Assembly: GCA_018136815.1 (NCBI GenBank)
Contig: CM030942.1
Coordinates: 1,241,797-1,305,796, forward strand
Source: Isochrysis galbana
Lineage: Eukaryota > Haptophyta > Isochrysidales > Isochrysidaceae
Reading direction: 5' to 3'
Length of the DNA stretch: 64,000 nt
The notes below the pieces were generated by a model. That model did not search any database. It worked only from the letters and a program-made list of their open reading frames with translations, and was not told the origin of the DNA. Shown here piece after piece: positions 8,827 to 20,124 of this stretch (positions within the stretch are counted from its first letter, which is position 1; the number at the start of each line of letters is the position of its first letter). The translations under genes and the position numbers were made by a program.

Positions 8827-9159
8827 CCTTCCTCGGAGGCATAGGCATAGGAGGAAGGGGGGTCAAACACCCTCGTAATTATAATTATGATGTGTATGTG
8901 TATGTATGCGGGTGTATAATTTATAATTTTTCCCTTATTCGGGTGGTGCACCGGGACTTTTGATGGCCCGCACCTTTGTTTGACGTTAGAGCACGCGATG
9001 GGCGTGTAGATTCTGTCTATCCGTGTGTGGATGGCCCCCGAGAGTCTCGTGAAGCCCCCGCTATTGCTTCCGTTTACTAAGTTGTATGCGTCTATCAACC
9101 CCAGATCGTTCATAGTGGATCGCAATTTAGGTCGGTGGGCGTTTCCGTATTCCTCTCCA
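8827..9159. other. no gene seen
   Basis: The sequence is A+T-rich around 8870-8935 (TGTATGTGTATGTATG runs) and otherwise unremarkable. On the minus strand 8960-9110 reads GLIDAYNLVNGSNSGGFTRL and AIHTRIDRIYTP. This resembles the endonuclease part of a LINE ORF2 (…SRIDRIY…), so a small ORF2 relic may lie here. Confidence 0.35.
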
Positions 9160-9495
9160 TTCTCTCCCAGCGCTCTCCCTGCGGCGCGTCGCCATGCGGC
9201 ACGCCATGGCCTGCTCTCAGCGGGCTCCTTTGGGGGCTCCCACAAGGCCAGCCAAGGGCAGCTCAGGGGGCAGTGGAGGCTGGGGCTCAGCCCCTGGCTG
9301 AGGAAGAGGAGGAATGATCACCGGGGGGCGCGGGCCACCGGACCATGTCTAAGCCCTTCACCCCTATCCGTCGCCTGATGGCGGGGGGAGAAGGGCCGGG
9401 GGAGTGGGGTTGTATACAGTTTTTGTTGCGTGAAAAGAAAGTAGTGGGTCCACGGCCGCGTGTGCATGTGCGGTGAGAATATTAAAATGTTTATT
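9160..9495 (-). repeat. repeat B, copy (minus orientation)
   Basis: On the minus strand it begins near 9495 with TTAATATTCTCACCGCAC, then the GCCATCAGGCGAC and CTTAGACATGGTCCGG words shared with 17500-17580 and 58500-58560. It then passes into CTGAGCCCCAGCCTCCACTG, shared with 45785. It is one of six places with the same head sequence. Confidence 0.7.
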
Positions 9496-9499
9496 TTAT

Positions 9500-10293
9500 T
9501 ATGAGCGAACCAAGTTCTATGATAAGTATAAGAACTTTAACGTAGCGGCTTCTGCATGCATAGCATTTAATTAGTTATTTGATTCATCTCGAAAGAATAA
9601 ATAAAGACTCGGTCTCGGTCTGACGGAAACCCTTTCCACAGGTTACATAAAGGGTTGCGTGAGTAGACGTGAGACTTGCGACGTGATCCGATAGAATCGG
9701 CGAACTGCAGTTTTGTACATTTTTAACACCACAACAATGCAAAAGCGGAGAGGCTTAGCAACTCGTACGTCGTACGGGATCACGGGTCGCGAACAACCTA
9801 GAACATTGCCCATCCCATTGCCCGTTGTGGCGATTCATAATGTCGATTACTTGAATCTCATGTCATGAGGGAGCAAAACGAAGAGAAGATGAAGTTGATC
9901 GAGTGGTGGCGTAGCGAGGAGAACTTGCATAGCAGAAGATCGAGGCAAGAAATATAATTTTGTTGCAAACAGAGTTGTGAGGCTGAGGAACTGTCATATG
10001 GCTTCCCAGGTGTAGCCCTGGCACTCTCGGCTCCCAAGGCCGGAGGAAACATATAAGAAAGATAAAAACTCGCGAATGTGATCACCAATGCATCAAGATG
10101 TTGGTCTGAATAAGGCCAATCTTTCATTTAGCGGCGCTTAAGCTGATCCATCCCTTTGTGGCTCCAGGGCGATATGATTCATCGCACGGGATGCAATCTC
10201 ACACATGATCTGAAGATAGAAAGGCCCATACGTGCGGAAATCTGTATAGTTCACCCGTACCGTGTTCGGAAGTGATGAGCCAAGCCAGGCCGC
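9500..10293. other. 3' flank of the antiporter gene
   Basis: An A+T-richer spacer with AATAAATAAAG at 9595-9606. On the minus strand, 10150-10240 reads open as VNYTDFRTYGPFYLQIMCEI and ends in a stop. It could be a further exon of the antiporter gene, but I found no splice pair that keeps frame, so it is left out. Confidence 0.4.
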
Positions 10294-13200
10294 TCACTCG
10301 ATTCGCCGACGCCTGGGGACGTCCGCCAGTCCCCATGTCGACAATAAGTCAGGATAGCGATCCTTAGCCGCGCGGACCACGCGGCAGAAGGCGCCAAAGT
10401 CAAGTGCAACATCGTTGCGAAGAGAAGTGCTCGCTTCGGCAGCATTGCCACGTCTAGCCTCATGACCATATGTGAAGCGCACACGCGGCTCGGCAAACGG
10501 TTGGGCGCGATCCGCCTCGGCGTCAAGTAGCCCATCCAGCCATGCGCTAAGAAGAGCGATCTCTGCGTCAGTGCGGATGGCTGACCCCGGAAAATTGCGA
10601 GAAATCATGCTTTGGAGCTCATAGCGCGTCACCGAAGCTATGCCCTCGGCGTCCATAGCAAGAAATAGTTCGAGCAAACGCTGCCCATCTGAATAAGGCA
10701 GGCCCGACGCAGCGGCAACCTGCGGAATTGCAGCAAGAATGATGGGTGATTGGTGGGAAACTCTGCATTGGGTGCGCAACCAATAGCGGGAGGCACGAAG
10801 GCAATAGCGAAAAAATCCAGCACACTAATGTACCTCGTCTGCGACGCGCCTTAACTCATCGACCTTCATCCCCCTAGTCGAGGGCCCGGAAAGGCCGTCT
10901 TCCCACTCTCGCACACGTGATGCGAGGTTGGTGAAGCGCTCCAGCTGCGCCGGACCCTTGCCGCTGGAGAGAAGTTCTAACGCAGCGCGGGGAAGCTCGT
11001 CGTACTCAACGACTACCTCCGTCGCTCCAGCCGCCTTCAATTTGATTGCCTTCAGGTCACGGGCGGAAAAACAAACTCAGGAGATGGACGTCTCATGGTT
11101 AAGTACAGGGCACGGAGTCCGCAGGGAGACGAGCTCAAGAAAGGAAAGTTTGGTTGCGTCCTTAAAATTTTGGAGAATGGATTCGCTCCGACGGCTCACT
11201 CGCAGCGAGTGTGCCGGTGACCGCTTGCTCACCTCGCCCTTGGACTGTGCACGTACATAAATGGGTGCATTCGGGAAGGCGACACGGTGTCGCATCGTAG
11301 CAGAGAGACATCGCTCGTGCTCGCCATACGTAACGAAGATGGCGCGCGGCGCCTCAACACCGCTCGCGCGCAGTACCGTGGGGTTCGTACCATCCCCAAA
11401 GCAGACGATGGTCCCCGAACCACGAAGCGCAACTTCTACCGGAGCCTACTCAAAGTTGGGATTGGCAGTGGGCAAGGAGACCGTTAACATTTATGGGCGC
11501 CAACGATGCGACAGGAAAGCCAGAGACGTTGAACTTGAAGTTGAGCTGGCCCAGAGCTTAGAGACCCCGAGGGTTTTGCACATTACACGTTGCGCAAAGT
11601 CCAATCGCACTATGGGGCAAAAGAAATTAAAGGCTGGCGTATAGTTAAGGCTAGGGCTGATGGGGCCAGGGAGCCTTATGCGCACCTCGCGCGTCGTGAA
11701 GGCGACGATAGACGGCAGCGCGGCTGCTGTTGTCGCCCCTTGCGCTGCGCCCCCACTGGCGGGCTCGCGCCCGCTTGGTGCAGCAGCTGCCGTCGCGGTA
11801 TGCCAACCCCCAAATTCTGCGTTTATCCCTGGAGACCCTAACGTCGCAGATCCCCACACGGCACCGCCAACCTCGCTGTTGGTGTACGCCGAACCCAGCC
11901 CTGCATCATCCAGTACTTTCGCAACGGCTCGCCCGACTTCACCGAACCCACACATCACAAGCGCGTCTGGCGACACCTGCGTAGTACCATCGTCCCCTTC
12001 TTCAACTGCGGCAGTCTCGCCGTCGCGAGCAGCGGCCCCATTGGTCATTCTGATGATTTGGCAAATGGGAGTTAATTGGTAAGGACACGCGGTCGGCTTT
12101 GCACGTCCACAGCATGCCCCCCCGCCCCCCCCCCCCCCCACTCGTCGCCCGAAAAGTGAATAACCACTCCCAACCACGGCTGTTTTACACGCTCACCCCA
12201 TGAGTACTTCATGTGCATCCTCAGCCAAGTCGCCTAGCAAAGGTGTCGCAGCCATCGTGACCAAGACGATCGCGGTTAGCAACGCGCCCAACCCAACGGG
12301 AAGCACCTAAGCAACACAAGGGCAGGAACATGTGAGTGGGCAAGATGAGAACTACTAGGCTATCATGTGGGAAGAGCACTGCGAGCAGGCCATAATATTG
12401 CGTGCTCCGATTCACCTTTAGCTTCTCTGCAAGTGCAAGGACGACGAATGCAAACTCTCCGCCTCCGGAGAGCAGCAATGCAAGTCGAAGGCCATCTGCC
12501 GGGGGTAGCCTCTTCGGCTCGAGCGTCCGCGGAACGCGTGTGGCGAGCCCGAGAGTGATCGCTTTGAGAGCGACCAGACAAAAGGCGCCCGTGAGAACCG
12601 TGGGCAGTTGTGCAACAGCAAGATCGACATCAAAAGAAGAGCCCGCATCCATAAAGAAAACGCCGAGTAGAATACCTGTTGAAGAGGGATGTTGAAGTTA
12701 CGAAGGGAGAGGGGCACGGCTGAGGCAATAGAAGCGGGTTGCTGGTGGCGAGTTCTTAGGAAAGTCTACTATCCCTTCAAACGACATCTTGGCAGCAGTG
12801 CAGAGGCTGCGTCTCTGAAAAAGCACTAGTGGTTCATGGCTCAAAGTTGCGGTGCCGACATCACTCGTCGGATTCGCATCAAGGAGAGATGAGGACAACA
12901 CCTTTGAATGGGAGTATGTCAGCTTGTATTTGAGCGCGATAATTCGTGTTGGCGAGTAATACACCGGCAGCAAAGGCGCCGGCGGTGTCGGTGAGCCCTA
13001 GAGACTTTGCAATGGCACCCATCCCTGCTCGGGTGACGCGCATGGCGAGAGGGAACGGAGGGCATTGTGCGTGTCAGCCTCAGCGTGATGCTCGTAGTTA
13101 TCAAGCCGCAGAGCGCAATTGCGAAAGCTACCTCCCAGAGCGCAGAGTGCGCTTGGATTGAGCACAGGGAAGATCGGCGAGGGGAGTCACATCGGGAGGG

Positions 13201-14258
13201 GGGGCAGGGGGCAGAGACGCACCCACAGAAACGAGGAGGCAAAGTGCTACAAACGTCTCGGAGGAGCGCGTCTCAGCAATAAGAGCAAATGTACGCCGCA
13301 GCACGAGTGAGCCGGTGTAAAGAACAGCGCCGAAACCAATCGTCGCTTTGGCAGTGAGCGTCCAGATGGCGTTGGGATCTGAGAGGCCTTCGCCAACAAT
13401 GAACGGCATCACCACCAATAAGGGTGCCACAGCCAAATCCTGCAACAGCAAGATGGATGTGGCCGCCTCCCCAACCTTTTCATCTTCCCAGCCTTTCTCT
13501 TTGAGGACAGGAAAGATGAATGCGGACGTGGAGAGGCTCCCAGCAAGAGCCAATATGACAGCCTCCGCTGGACTGCTGATGTCAATTAAGCCACTGTCGA
13601 GAGGCAAGAACGCATCGAGATTCTGAGGTAGACCGAAGAGGATGGCGGCTGTCAAAACGCCGGTAGTGAGGGACAGTTGGGCCACTCCCAAGGGGAGATA
13701 GTTGGCCAAGGAACGCAGCCGTTCCGCCGAGACCTCAAGGCCCTCGGAGAAGAGCAAGAAGAGAATGCCAAAATCCCCAAGCTCGAGATCTGCCTGTGAG
13801 TTGGAGAACAAGTCCAGGCCATGTGGTCCGAGAACGCAACCAGCGATCAGATAGCCGAGGATCGGGGTGACCTTTAGCACTTTGCATGTCGGGGTGACGA
13901 GCACTGATGCCAAGAGGAAGATGAGCAGATCATGGCCTATGGTCTCGAGCACAACGCCTGTGTTCTCACCGAGTGCCGCCGAACGCAGTTGCGAGCCAAT
14001 CGCGAGCGAGTTCGCGAGCTGCTTGGAGAGGCCGGAGATGTACTCTGGCGTGCTCCCGAAGAGCACGGCCGGCGTATCGAATATGGCCGGCAGGTTGAGG
14101 TTGGCGAGCAGCATGCTCAGAGGATGGAGCAGTGGGCCTCCTGGTTCGAGTAGGCTCGCTGGCCGTCGAGCACGAGGCGTGAGGCATGGAGAGAGCGGAG
14201 ATGGGGCTAGTCGTGGGGCATAGCTGGTGGAGAGCAGCGTGCACGCAAGCAGCAGCAT
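10294..14258 (-). CDS. KEA-type K+/H+ antiporter (CPA2) with RCK domain, 8 exons
   Basis: Predicted exons 14258-13223, 13024-12902, 12675-12416, 12306-12197, 12049-11686, 11445-11233, 11049-10834 and 10719-10294 join to 915 codons in frame, all with GT-AG borders (introns 109-240 bases). Start MLLLACTLLSTSYAP: hydrophobic then Arg/Ser-rich, as in bipartite plastid targeting. The membrane part (about 90-505) carries GYLIAGCVLGPHGL, ILFLLFSEGLEVSAERL, ALAGSLSTSAFIF, AGAFAAGVLLANTNYRAQIQ and LLLSGGGEFAFVVLALAEKL, all CPA2/KEA hallmarks. From about 538 an RCK/TrkA-N Rossmann fold begins (LVMCGFGEVGRAVAKVL), with FGDGTNPTVLRASGVE and AFPNAPIYVRAQ further on. The last exon has a helical pair with a degenerate EF-hand-like loop (D797 to E808). 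Role: exchange of K+ for H+ across an envelope or thylakoid membrane, gated by nucleotide through RCK. A long low-complexity insert (GGAAQGATTAAA) lies inside RCK. Confidence 0.88.
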
Positions 14259-14314
14259 GCTGCTCGCTGAGTCCACGTGATGCCCCTCCCCGACCTCCGA
14301 GGGGTGTGGAGCTG

Positions 14315-14324
14315 TTTGGGGGGC

Positions 14325-14356
<32 letters not shown>

Positions 14357-14428
14357 CCTCTCGCGGCTTCTCACACTCCACCGCCTCCCTCCTCTCTTTC
14401 TCTTCCTCTCCCCTCCCTCTCCCTCCCT

Positions 14429-14473
<45 letters not shown>

Positions 14474-14480
14474 CCCCTTC
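14315..14480. repeat. G tract and (CT)n microsatellite
   Basis: An almost pure G run at 14317-14351 sits just upstream of the antiporter start. It is followed by C+T-rich DNA with a CT dinucleotide run at about 14440-14470. This is the likely 5' untranslated/promoter side of the antiporter gene. Confidence 0.8.
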
Positions 14481-15200
14481 CCCTCTCCCAGCCCACTCTC
14501 TCCCCGCTCCCCTTCTCTCTTCTCACTTCTATTTCTCCACCACATTCTCAGTTCTTCCCCCTCTTCCTCTCAGCCTCTCCCCCCACCCTCTCTTGCTCTA
14601 CAATTCTCTGTCCTCTCCTCCTCTTCTTCTCTCTCGTGTTTCTCTCGTCGCTGAACTTCTCTCCACGACTCGGCTTCTTCTCGACGAGACTTTCTGTCCG
14701 CCTCACTCTCGCCCTCGAGCTCACCCTCGCCCTCAGTGTGCAACCCTCCCTCATTATATAATATTACGGCGCTCCCCCCCCCCCCCCAAGAGAATCTGGT
14801 GGTGCCCTCTCTCTCTCCCCCTCCTCTCTCTCCTCATCGGTCATCTCAGCCCAGTACATTCATTATGTACTTCTTCCAGTCTTTCCCCTGGAGGAGAGAG
14901 GGAATGGCAGTGGGTGTTGTTCGGTGGGAGAGAGCCTCATCAGCACCGACCGGTCCCCCCCCCCCCCCCCCGCCCCTCCCCCCTCCCCCCCGCGCGAGCC
15001 GCGCTCCGGGGGTACCCCCCCCCGCCACCGCCTTCGGCGATCGGTCGCCGCTGCATCCAGCGGCGGAGGAGCACTGTGTACTCTCATTGTATTGTATAAA
15101 GTATGGGGCCTCGAGCGTTCTGGGTTCTGGGTTCTGGGTCAGCGGTCGGCGGTTGGGGGCCGGGGGCGGCCATCGACCGTCGAGCGAGCCTTCTGGGACA
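14481..15200. other. pyrimidine-rich spacer, no gene seen
   Basis: C+T-rich on the plus strand with C tracts at 14776-14788, 14957-14971 and 15017-15024. No family match in any frame. It leads into the LINE-like leader repeat. Confidence 0.4.
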
Positions 15201-15204
15201 CAGT

Positions 15205-15420
15205 TGAGGCTCGCAGAGCGACTGCAGAGTGTGAAGTCGAAATCGTGTCTGTTTATCACCTTAGACGAGCCAACAATTACAGGGACAGTGATCGCAAAAA
15301 AAATCGAATCGCAAATTTCGAGAACCGAGAACAAAATCTGCAAACCTGGGCTTCAGACCATTGGGCATCCGAATACCGTGGCGCTATTTTACTTCGGTCT
15401 TCATCAACTCACTTAAGGGC
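15205..15420 (+). repeat. leader repeat of a LINE-like element
   Basis: The block with CTCGCAGAGCG, ACGAGCCAACAATTA and TCGCAAATTTCGAGA recurs at 26420-26590. Its last part (GCGCTATTTTACTTCGGTCT) recurs inverted at 57977-58020. It directly precedes the palindrome and ORF1 start, so it is probably the 5' untranslated region of this element. Confidence 0.7.
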
Positions 15421-17060
15421 AAGTTTATACTTGGTCGCGATGGAGCGCGCCGCCGCGACTCCCCTCTCCTTCGGGCCCCCCGCCGAGGGCGCCCCACCAG
15501 TACCCATGGAGCAGTCGCTGGCAAAGCGACCGCGCCCGCCTGCGGAGGCCGAGCAGGTGCGTGCGACCCCGGTCGCGCCACACGGCCCGTGGCCTCGGCC
15601 ACACCACACACAGCAGCCATGCTGGCCCCCCCCATGGGGGACAGCAGACTGCAGACAACATGACAGACAAAGCAGACAGAGAACACCGACACACCACTGG
15701 GCATGCCTCATGGCAGAGGCTCCTCCCACCCTGGTGACGGTCGCGCCGCCTCGGCGGCGCGGCCCGAGACCGGGTGGCCCTTATGGGCACAAACAACATC
15801 CCACATTGCATACGAATCACAACAGGGAAAGGTCACAACAACAACCCCAACTCCACACAGCAGAGTCCCCTCCGAGAGAGGGGCTGATGACCGCCCACCG
15901 ACCACCAACCCACTACCAAGCGCCAAACCTTCACTCACGATCTACCCACATGCCCCCGACTCAGGAGCCAGCATCCGATGAGGAACAAGAAGCCACTGAC
16001 ACCGATGCAAATTTCGACCTCTCCTTTCACCAAGAGGGGGACTACACCTTCCAAGACATGACCGTGTACGCCGCGATCGTTGAACTACTCCTCGAACTAG
16101 AGGGAGTTGATCCTGAGCCGGACTTTTGGGCTAGGTCCATTACAGGCCCCTGGCACGTAGCAGTCAACGAGGACTGCGCACAACAATTCCAAGAAAGGTA
16201 CGGAGAACTCACCACCCTCCGTGTGAATCAGACCGACATCACCGTACGCGTGAAAATCGAATCCATCGAGGCAAAGATAAACAAGCGGGGCTCTACCTCA
16301 CGAAAGTCGCTCTACACCGCTCTTCAAGATGTCGCAGCCCATCTGGTCGTCGAAGCAGACGGTCTCGCACAAGCCAAACAACTCAACCTTAGCGTCCTAA
16401 TCAAAGCGATCGAAAAAGAGGGGCTAACGTTCCTGAAAGGCAACCGCGAGCGCATGAAGCTCGAAGGAGGCGCGGGCACTTTTGTGTCGAAGGCCGCCTA
16501 CTCCACCCGCTGGCACCTGTACGTCTCGGCGGGACAAGGATCGCTCTTGCGACGGTAGCTTCCCTCGGAAGCTCATCGTCAATGTCGGAAACGCTACGAT
16601 CCCAGTAAATTACGGAGTCAGGGCGTGCAAGACGCTAAGCATGCCCGCCTCAATCCAATCTCCCCACAAACTTATGATTCACGGCAGCCTTCGTGGCTGC
16701 AAAGGTTGGCGGCTCGAAGTAGCACAAGGTCTACCTCCCACGCACCGTTTCTGCGTATGCGATCAGGAAGCGGCCAAACGCCGAGAGCGCACCGAGGCCT
16801 TCAAACTCAAACCCCGCCCTAAGACGGCGCACGAAGCACTCGGCAAAGGCCCTCCCAAACAATGCTCGCGCTTCTCCCAAGGACTGTGCCTCAGGAACAA
16901 GCGAGGAGTCCGCTGCAACCTCTCCCATGACATCCCAGGCGCATGGATCGACAACAAGTGCACCATCCGTTGCCGGAAGAAAGCCAAAACTCAAGAGCCC
17001 GACAGAGCTCAGCGCTCCGACCTTTACAGAAAACGACAGAGGAATACTGGGCATCAAATC
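15421..17060 (+). mobile_element. internally deleted LINE-like element
   Basis: It opens with AAGTTTATACTTGG (15421-15434), six bases before the ORF1 ATG at 15440. ORF1 runs to about 16530, shifts frame, then continues to about 16985 with a CCCH-like finger. From about 16971 the frame reads RKPKLKSPTELSAPTF, which parallels the last codons of the ORF2 fragment at 49003 (RRPKIKDARDLSAPIF). The reverse transcriptase region is absent, so this looks like a deletion derivative keeping the two ends. Confidence 0.65.
15440..17000 (+). pseudogene. LINE-like ORF1 (MERA family), frameshifted
   Basis: Starts MERAAATPLSFGPPAEGAPP; residues 1-180 are Pro/Arg-rich and disordered. A conserved block follows: YAAIVELLLELEGVDPEPDF, then GPWHVAVNEDCAQQFQERYG. 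The same block is in the copies at 62233 and 31171. After a frameshift near 16530 the other frame carries CSRFSQGLCLRNKRGVRC followed by NLSH, a C-x7-C-x8-C-x3-H finger. Together these suit an RNA-binding, gag-like ORF1 that packages the element transcript. The family name is mine; I do not recognise a described one. Confidence 0.65.
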
Positions 17061-17260
17061 AAAACCAATTTCCGCATTGGGCGCAAGTTGCAAGGATTGT
17101 TATGTGTTTGAGTCCAAATTCTGCCTCAAGTGAGCGTGTCTTTTCTTTGTTGACGTGCATGTTTGGCCCTGAACGGTCATGTTCCTTGGCCGATCAATTG
17201 GAGGCAGCGGTCATGTTGCGCTACAACAACAACAAACGCAACAAGGTCTCGTCATCGTAG
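17020..17260 (+). pseudogene. hAT transposase C-terminal (dimerisation) fragment
   Basis: The frame reads YWASNQNQFPHWAQVARIVM, then SASSERVFSLLTCMFGPERS and ADQLEAAVMLRYNNN, then stops. The pattern FPxLAxxA…SSxxERxFS…R…L…VMLRxN is the conserved hAT C-terminal dimerisation region. Only this last part exists; the DDE core is missing. It overlaps the end of the LINE fragment, so it was joined by insertion or recombination. Confidence 0.8.
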
Positions 17261-17410
17261 CGTCTAGTGTGTGTTGTTTGTGTGCTTCTCTGTTTCAATT
17301 CATTGTACATTGTACAAAATAGCTTGATTGAGGCAAGAGAGAGGAGGGGTATGGGTGTGTAGGGGAGAGAGGAGAGGAAAATAAGAAGAGTGACAATGAT
17401 AAGAGCATAT
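17261..17410. other. short A+T-richer spacer
   Basis: No gene is seen. It separates the hAT relic from the head of repeat B. Confidence 0.4.
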
Positions 17411-17900
17411 ATTAATTTCTTAATAGTCTCACCGCACACGCGACCGTGCAGCCTCTACTTTCTACTCACGTAGGAAACTTTCTACACCCCCAATCCGCCG
17501 GCCCTTTCCCCCCCGCCATCAGGCGACTCCCCCCGTGCACTACTAGGGGGATAGGGGAAAAGGGCTTAGATATGGTCGGTGGCCCGCGCCCCCCCCCGGC
17601 GATCCGTTCCCCCCTTCCTCCTACGCCTACCGGGCTGGCGGCGGCCTCGGTCCCGACTTATCCTGTAAACAGGTGCGGGACTTACCTATTTTCCGGTGAG
17701 CGGAGCTCTCGCTCCGCCCACCCCCTTCTCCGCGCTCTCTCTCCCCTCTCCTGCAGGCACGCGCGATGGCGCGCCTGCGACAGGCCTGCAGCTGCCCCTG
17801 GCGACCCCTGGAGGCCTCTGGAGGCCAGCTCAGGGGGCAGAGGAGGCTGGGGCTGGGCCCTGGCCTCCCCTGCCTCTCCCTCGCTGGCGCTCCTGTGCCT
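17411..17900 (+). repeat. repeat B, copy (plus orientation)
   Basis: About 490 bases match the reverse of 58190-58680. Head: TTAATAGTCTCACCGCACAC; then TACTTTCTACTCACGTAGG, CCATCAGGCGACTCCCC, GTAAACAGGTGCGGGACTTA and GCGCGATGGCGCGCCTG. It passes without a break into repeat A at about 17845, which suggests A and B are parts of one longer unit or that A inserted into B. Confidence 0.8.
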
Positions 17901-18160
17901 CAGGGGTCCCCAATCTGCACCTGTCTGCCTGTCGAACAGGGGGGGAGGGGGGGTTGGAGCGATGGGCTGGCCACGACAGGCCAGGACGCGCGAGGCAGGC
18001 AAGCCTGCCAGTGAGAGAGTGGGTCAGTAGGGCATTCTGCTCCTGGCAAGCCATCAGGCGTGCCAGGAGCATGGGTGGTTCCTCCCCCATGGCAGGGGAG
18101 GAGTGGAGAGAGGGGGGGGCTCGTGCCCCCCCATGGGGCAACCAAGTATAAACTTAGTTG
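17845..18160 (-). repeat. repeat A, copy 2
   Basis: Near-identical to 8511-8826 (two differences seen). The palindrome AACCAAGTATAAACTTAGTT lies at 18140-18159, at the outer end, giving minus orientation. Confidence 0.85.
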
Positions 18161-20120
18161 ATAAGAGCATATATATATGTGCGGCGCTTACTACTAGTAA
18201 CGGCGATTGATCCCCCCCCCCCACAGCTACATATTTTCCACATATTTGGGCAACATTTCACACATTTTCCACATATTTTTTCCACATATTTGGGCACGAA
18301 AAACTACATATTTTGGCTCAGGCCTACCGCCTAAACCCTCAGGTAAAACTCTCGTAAAAGAGAGAAGAGAGGGGACTATTATACTGAATCCTGCGGTCTT
18401 GCGGACTGCCGTGCCGACCGCCGATTCTTCACCTCACAGTCCGGACGGGTGTGGCTCACCCTAATCGCTTATTTGTCTTGTCTCCGCTTTCTGCATGTTT
18501 CCATTTGTTTCGCTCACCTCTACCTCGCGAGGACGCTCGATTCTAGCAGGGGGGTGTCGCATCCGCGATCGACTTCCGACCTTAGGCGTCTTCATGTCTT
18601 CGTGCTCAGTCGTTCTTGTTGCCACGGAGTTTTACTCGTAATTTGTAGAACTCGTCGCTCGTAATTCGCCCCTCGCTCCTTGCCGTCGCGCCCCTTTGTG
18701 GCCTGTCTCGCCCCTGTTTCGCTCCTTTGCACCATGGGCCTTGCTCTGTCTTTGGTCCCTCCTTGCTGTCGTTCCCCCGCGCTCGCTCTCGCTCTCGTCG
18801 TAGGTGTTCGTCGCTGCGGACTTGTCCCCCCCGCGCGAAGCCTATCTTCTCCGCCCCTTTCGGTTTACGCACGTAGATTCCCTCCTCACTTTCTACCTAG
18901 TCGTTCGCGGTAACCGCCGTTCGCCGTCGGCTCTTCCGTCGCATCGTCGCTCTCCTGTCGGCTTTCTCTTCCTTGTTTCCTTCCTTCTGTGTCTTCCCCG
19001 CCCAAGTGCGGATAGATACGTTAGTGTGCGTGTGCGGGAATGTTGGGTGAAAGTCGAGCGTGCGTGCGTGCGTGTCTCGGGTTGTTGTCGGACTAGTCGG
19101 ATTGGTATCCTGTCGGCCTCTGTCGCCCTCGTCCCTCGCCCCAGTCACTCATCGCTCCCTCGTTCTCGCTCTCGCTCTCGCTCCGTCGTAACAAGCAATC
19201 TTACAACACCAACCAAATCCACTCACTCACCCACTCACACTCGCTGTCCGCTATGTCTGCTCCGTCCTCGCGCTCGCCCTCGCCACTGCCCGCCATCCAT
19301 CTTCCAGCCATGGAAGATGGTCAGCCCGTCCAACCCGCCAATGCCCAAAAGGCCGTGCCTCCCGCCGCCTACGCCTACCTTCCGTCCCATCCGGTTCCTT
19401 CTGTCCCATCCGTAACCTCCACTCCGTCACGTGCACCCCCCAACTTCCGCCGCGCCTCTCGCCGCTTCCCTTCCGTCCCCTCTGTTCCCATCTGAGGCAG
19501 TGGTAACCTCGGATCCGTCACGCCACCGCCACGGTCTTGACGCCGCAATGCTTCCAGCGGTGCCGAAAAAACTGAGAGCGAGGGCGTATGGTTTCACCAA
19601 CGCGTCGAGCTCGGCCTTCGAGTTGGCAGTTGGTGACACGTTTCGCCGGCGCGTTGTACTCGTACTCATCGAGCTCCTTGTGATCTGCGCGGTCGACAGC
19701 ACGCTGTTGGCGCTCCTGAGAAAGGACGGGGGAGAGGAGAGAGGAGGAGGGGAATTCTTACCCCGGTCCCACGATAATAAATTTGGGCCTCCCGATCCGC
19801 CAGAGTTTTTTTTTACCCCGCCTCCCCCACCTCTACCTGGCAGCCTAGGCACTAACAACATCAGTAAATCAGCTCCTGAGGAGCTAATACTAATGCATCA
19901 GTACTAATATCAGTGCTTACAGCCCAACTAGGTGAGTAGGTGAGCAAGGGGCGGCAAGCGGCGGACGGCGGCGTTCATTGGCGAGGGAGGGAATATTCTA
20001 GTATCCATACTTTTTTAGTCGCGAGCGCGGCGAGATCTGTAGAGCGGCGAGTCGCGCAGCTGGAGACTGGAAGTAAAGATCTCCACAACAGCAAAATCGA
20101 CCAATCATGCACATTTTCCG
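18161..20120. other. no host gene seen; CT-rich leader and small proline-rich frame
   Basis: 18230-18320 repeats the words CCACATATTTGGGCA. 18470-19250 is a long C+T-rich leader. An 80-codon frame at 19253-19495 (MSAPSSRSPSPLPAIHLPAM) is Pro/Ser-rich and could be the start of another element's ORF1, but nothing conserved follows. 19870-19920 holds short CTAATA/ATCAGT repeats. Confidence 0.4.
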
Positions 20121-20124
20121 TGGT

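Noticed and set aside
10150-10250. extra 3' exon of the antiporter gene
   Set aside because: The frame looks protein-like, but no GT-AG pair joins it in phase to the exon ending at 10294.
13025-13222. coding exon VAFAIALCGLITTSITLRL within the antiporter gene
   Set aside because: It reads hydrophobic, but removing it as an intron gives an exact-length fit to KEA proteins (LLVSVG then MGAIAKSLGLTDT).
14259-14381. antiporter start further upstream, with a poly-proline leader
   Set aside because: The upstream frame begins with GTG and is made by a G tract; the ATG at 14258 gives a sensible targeting peptide.
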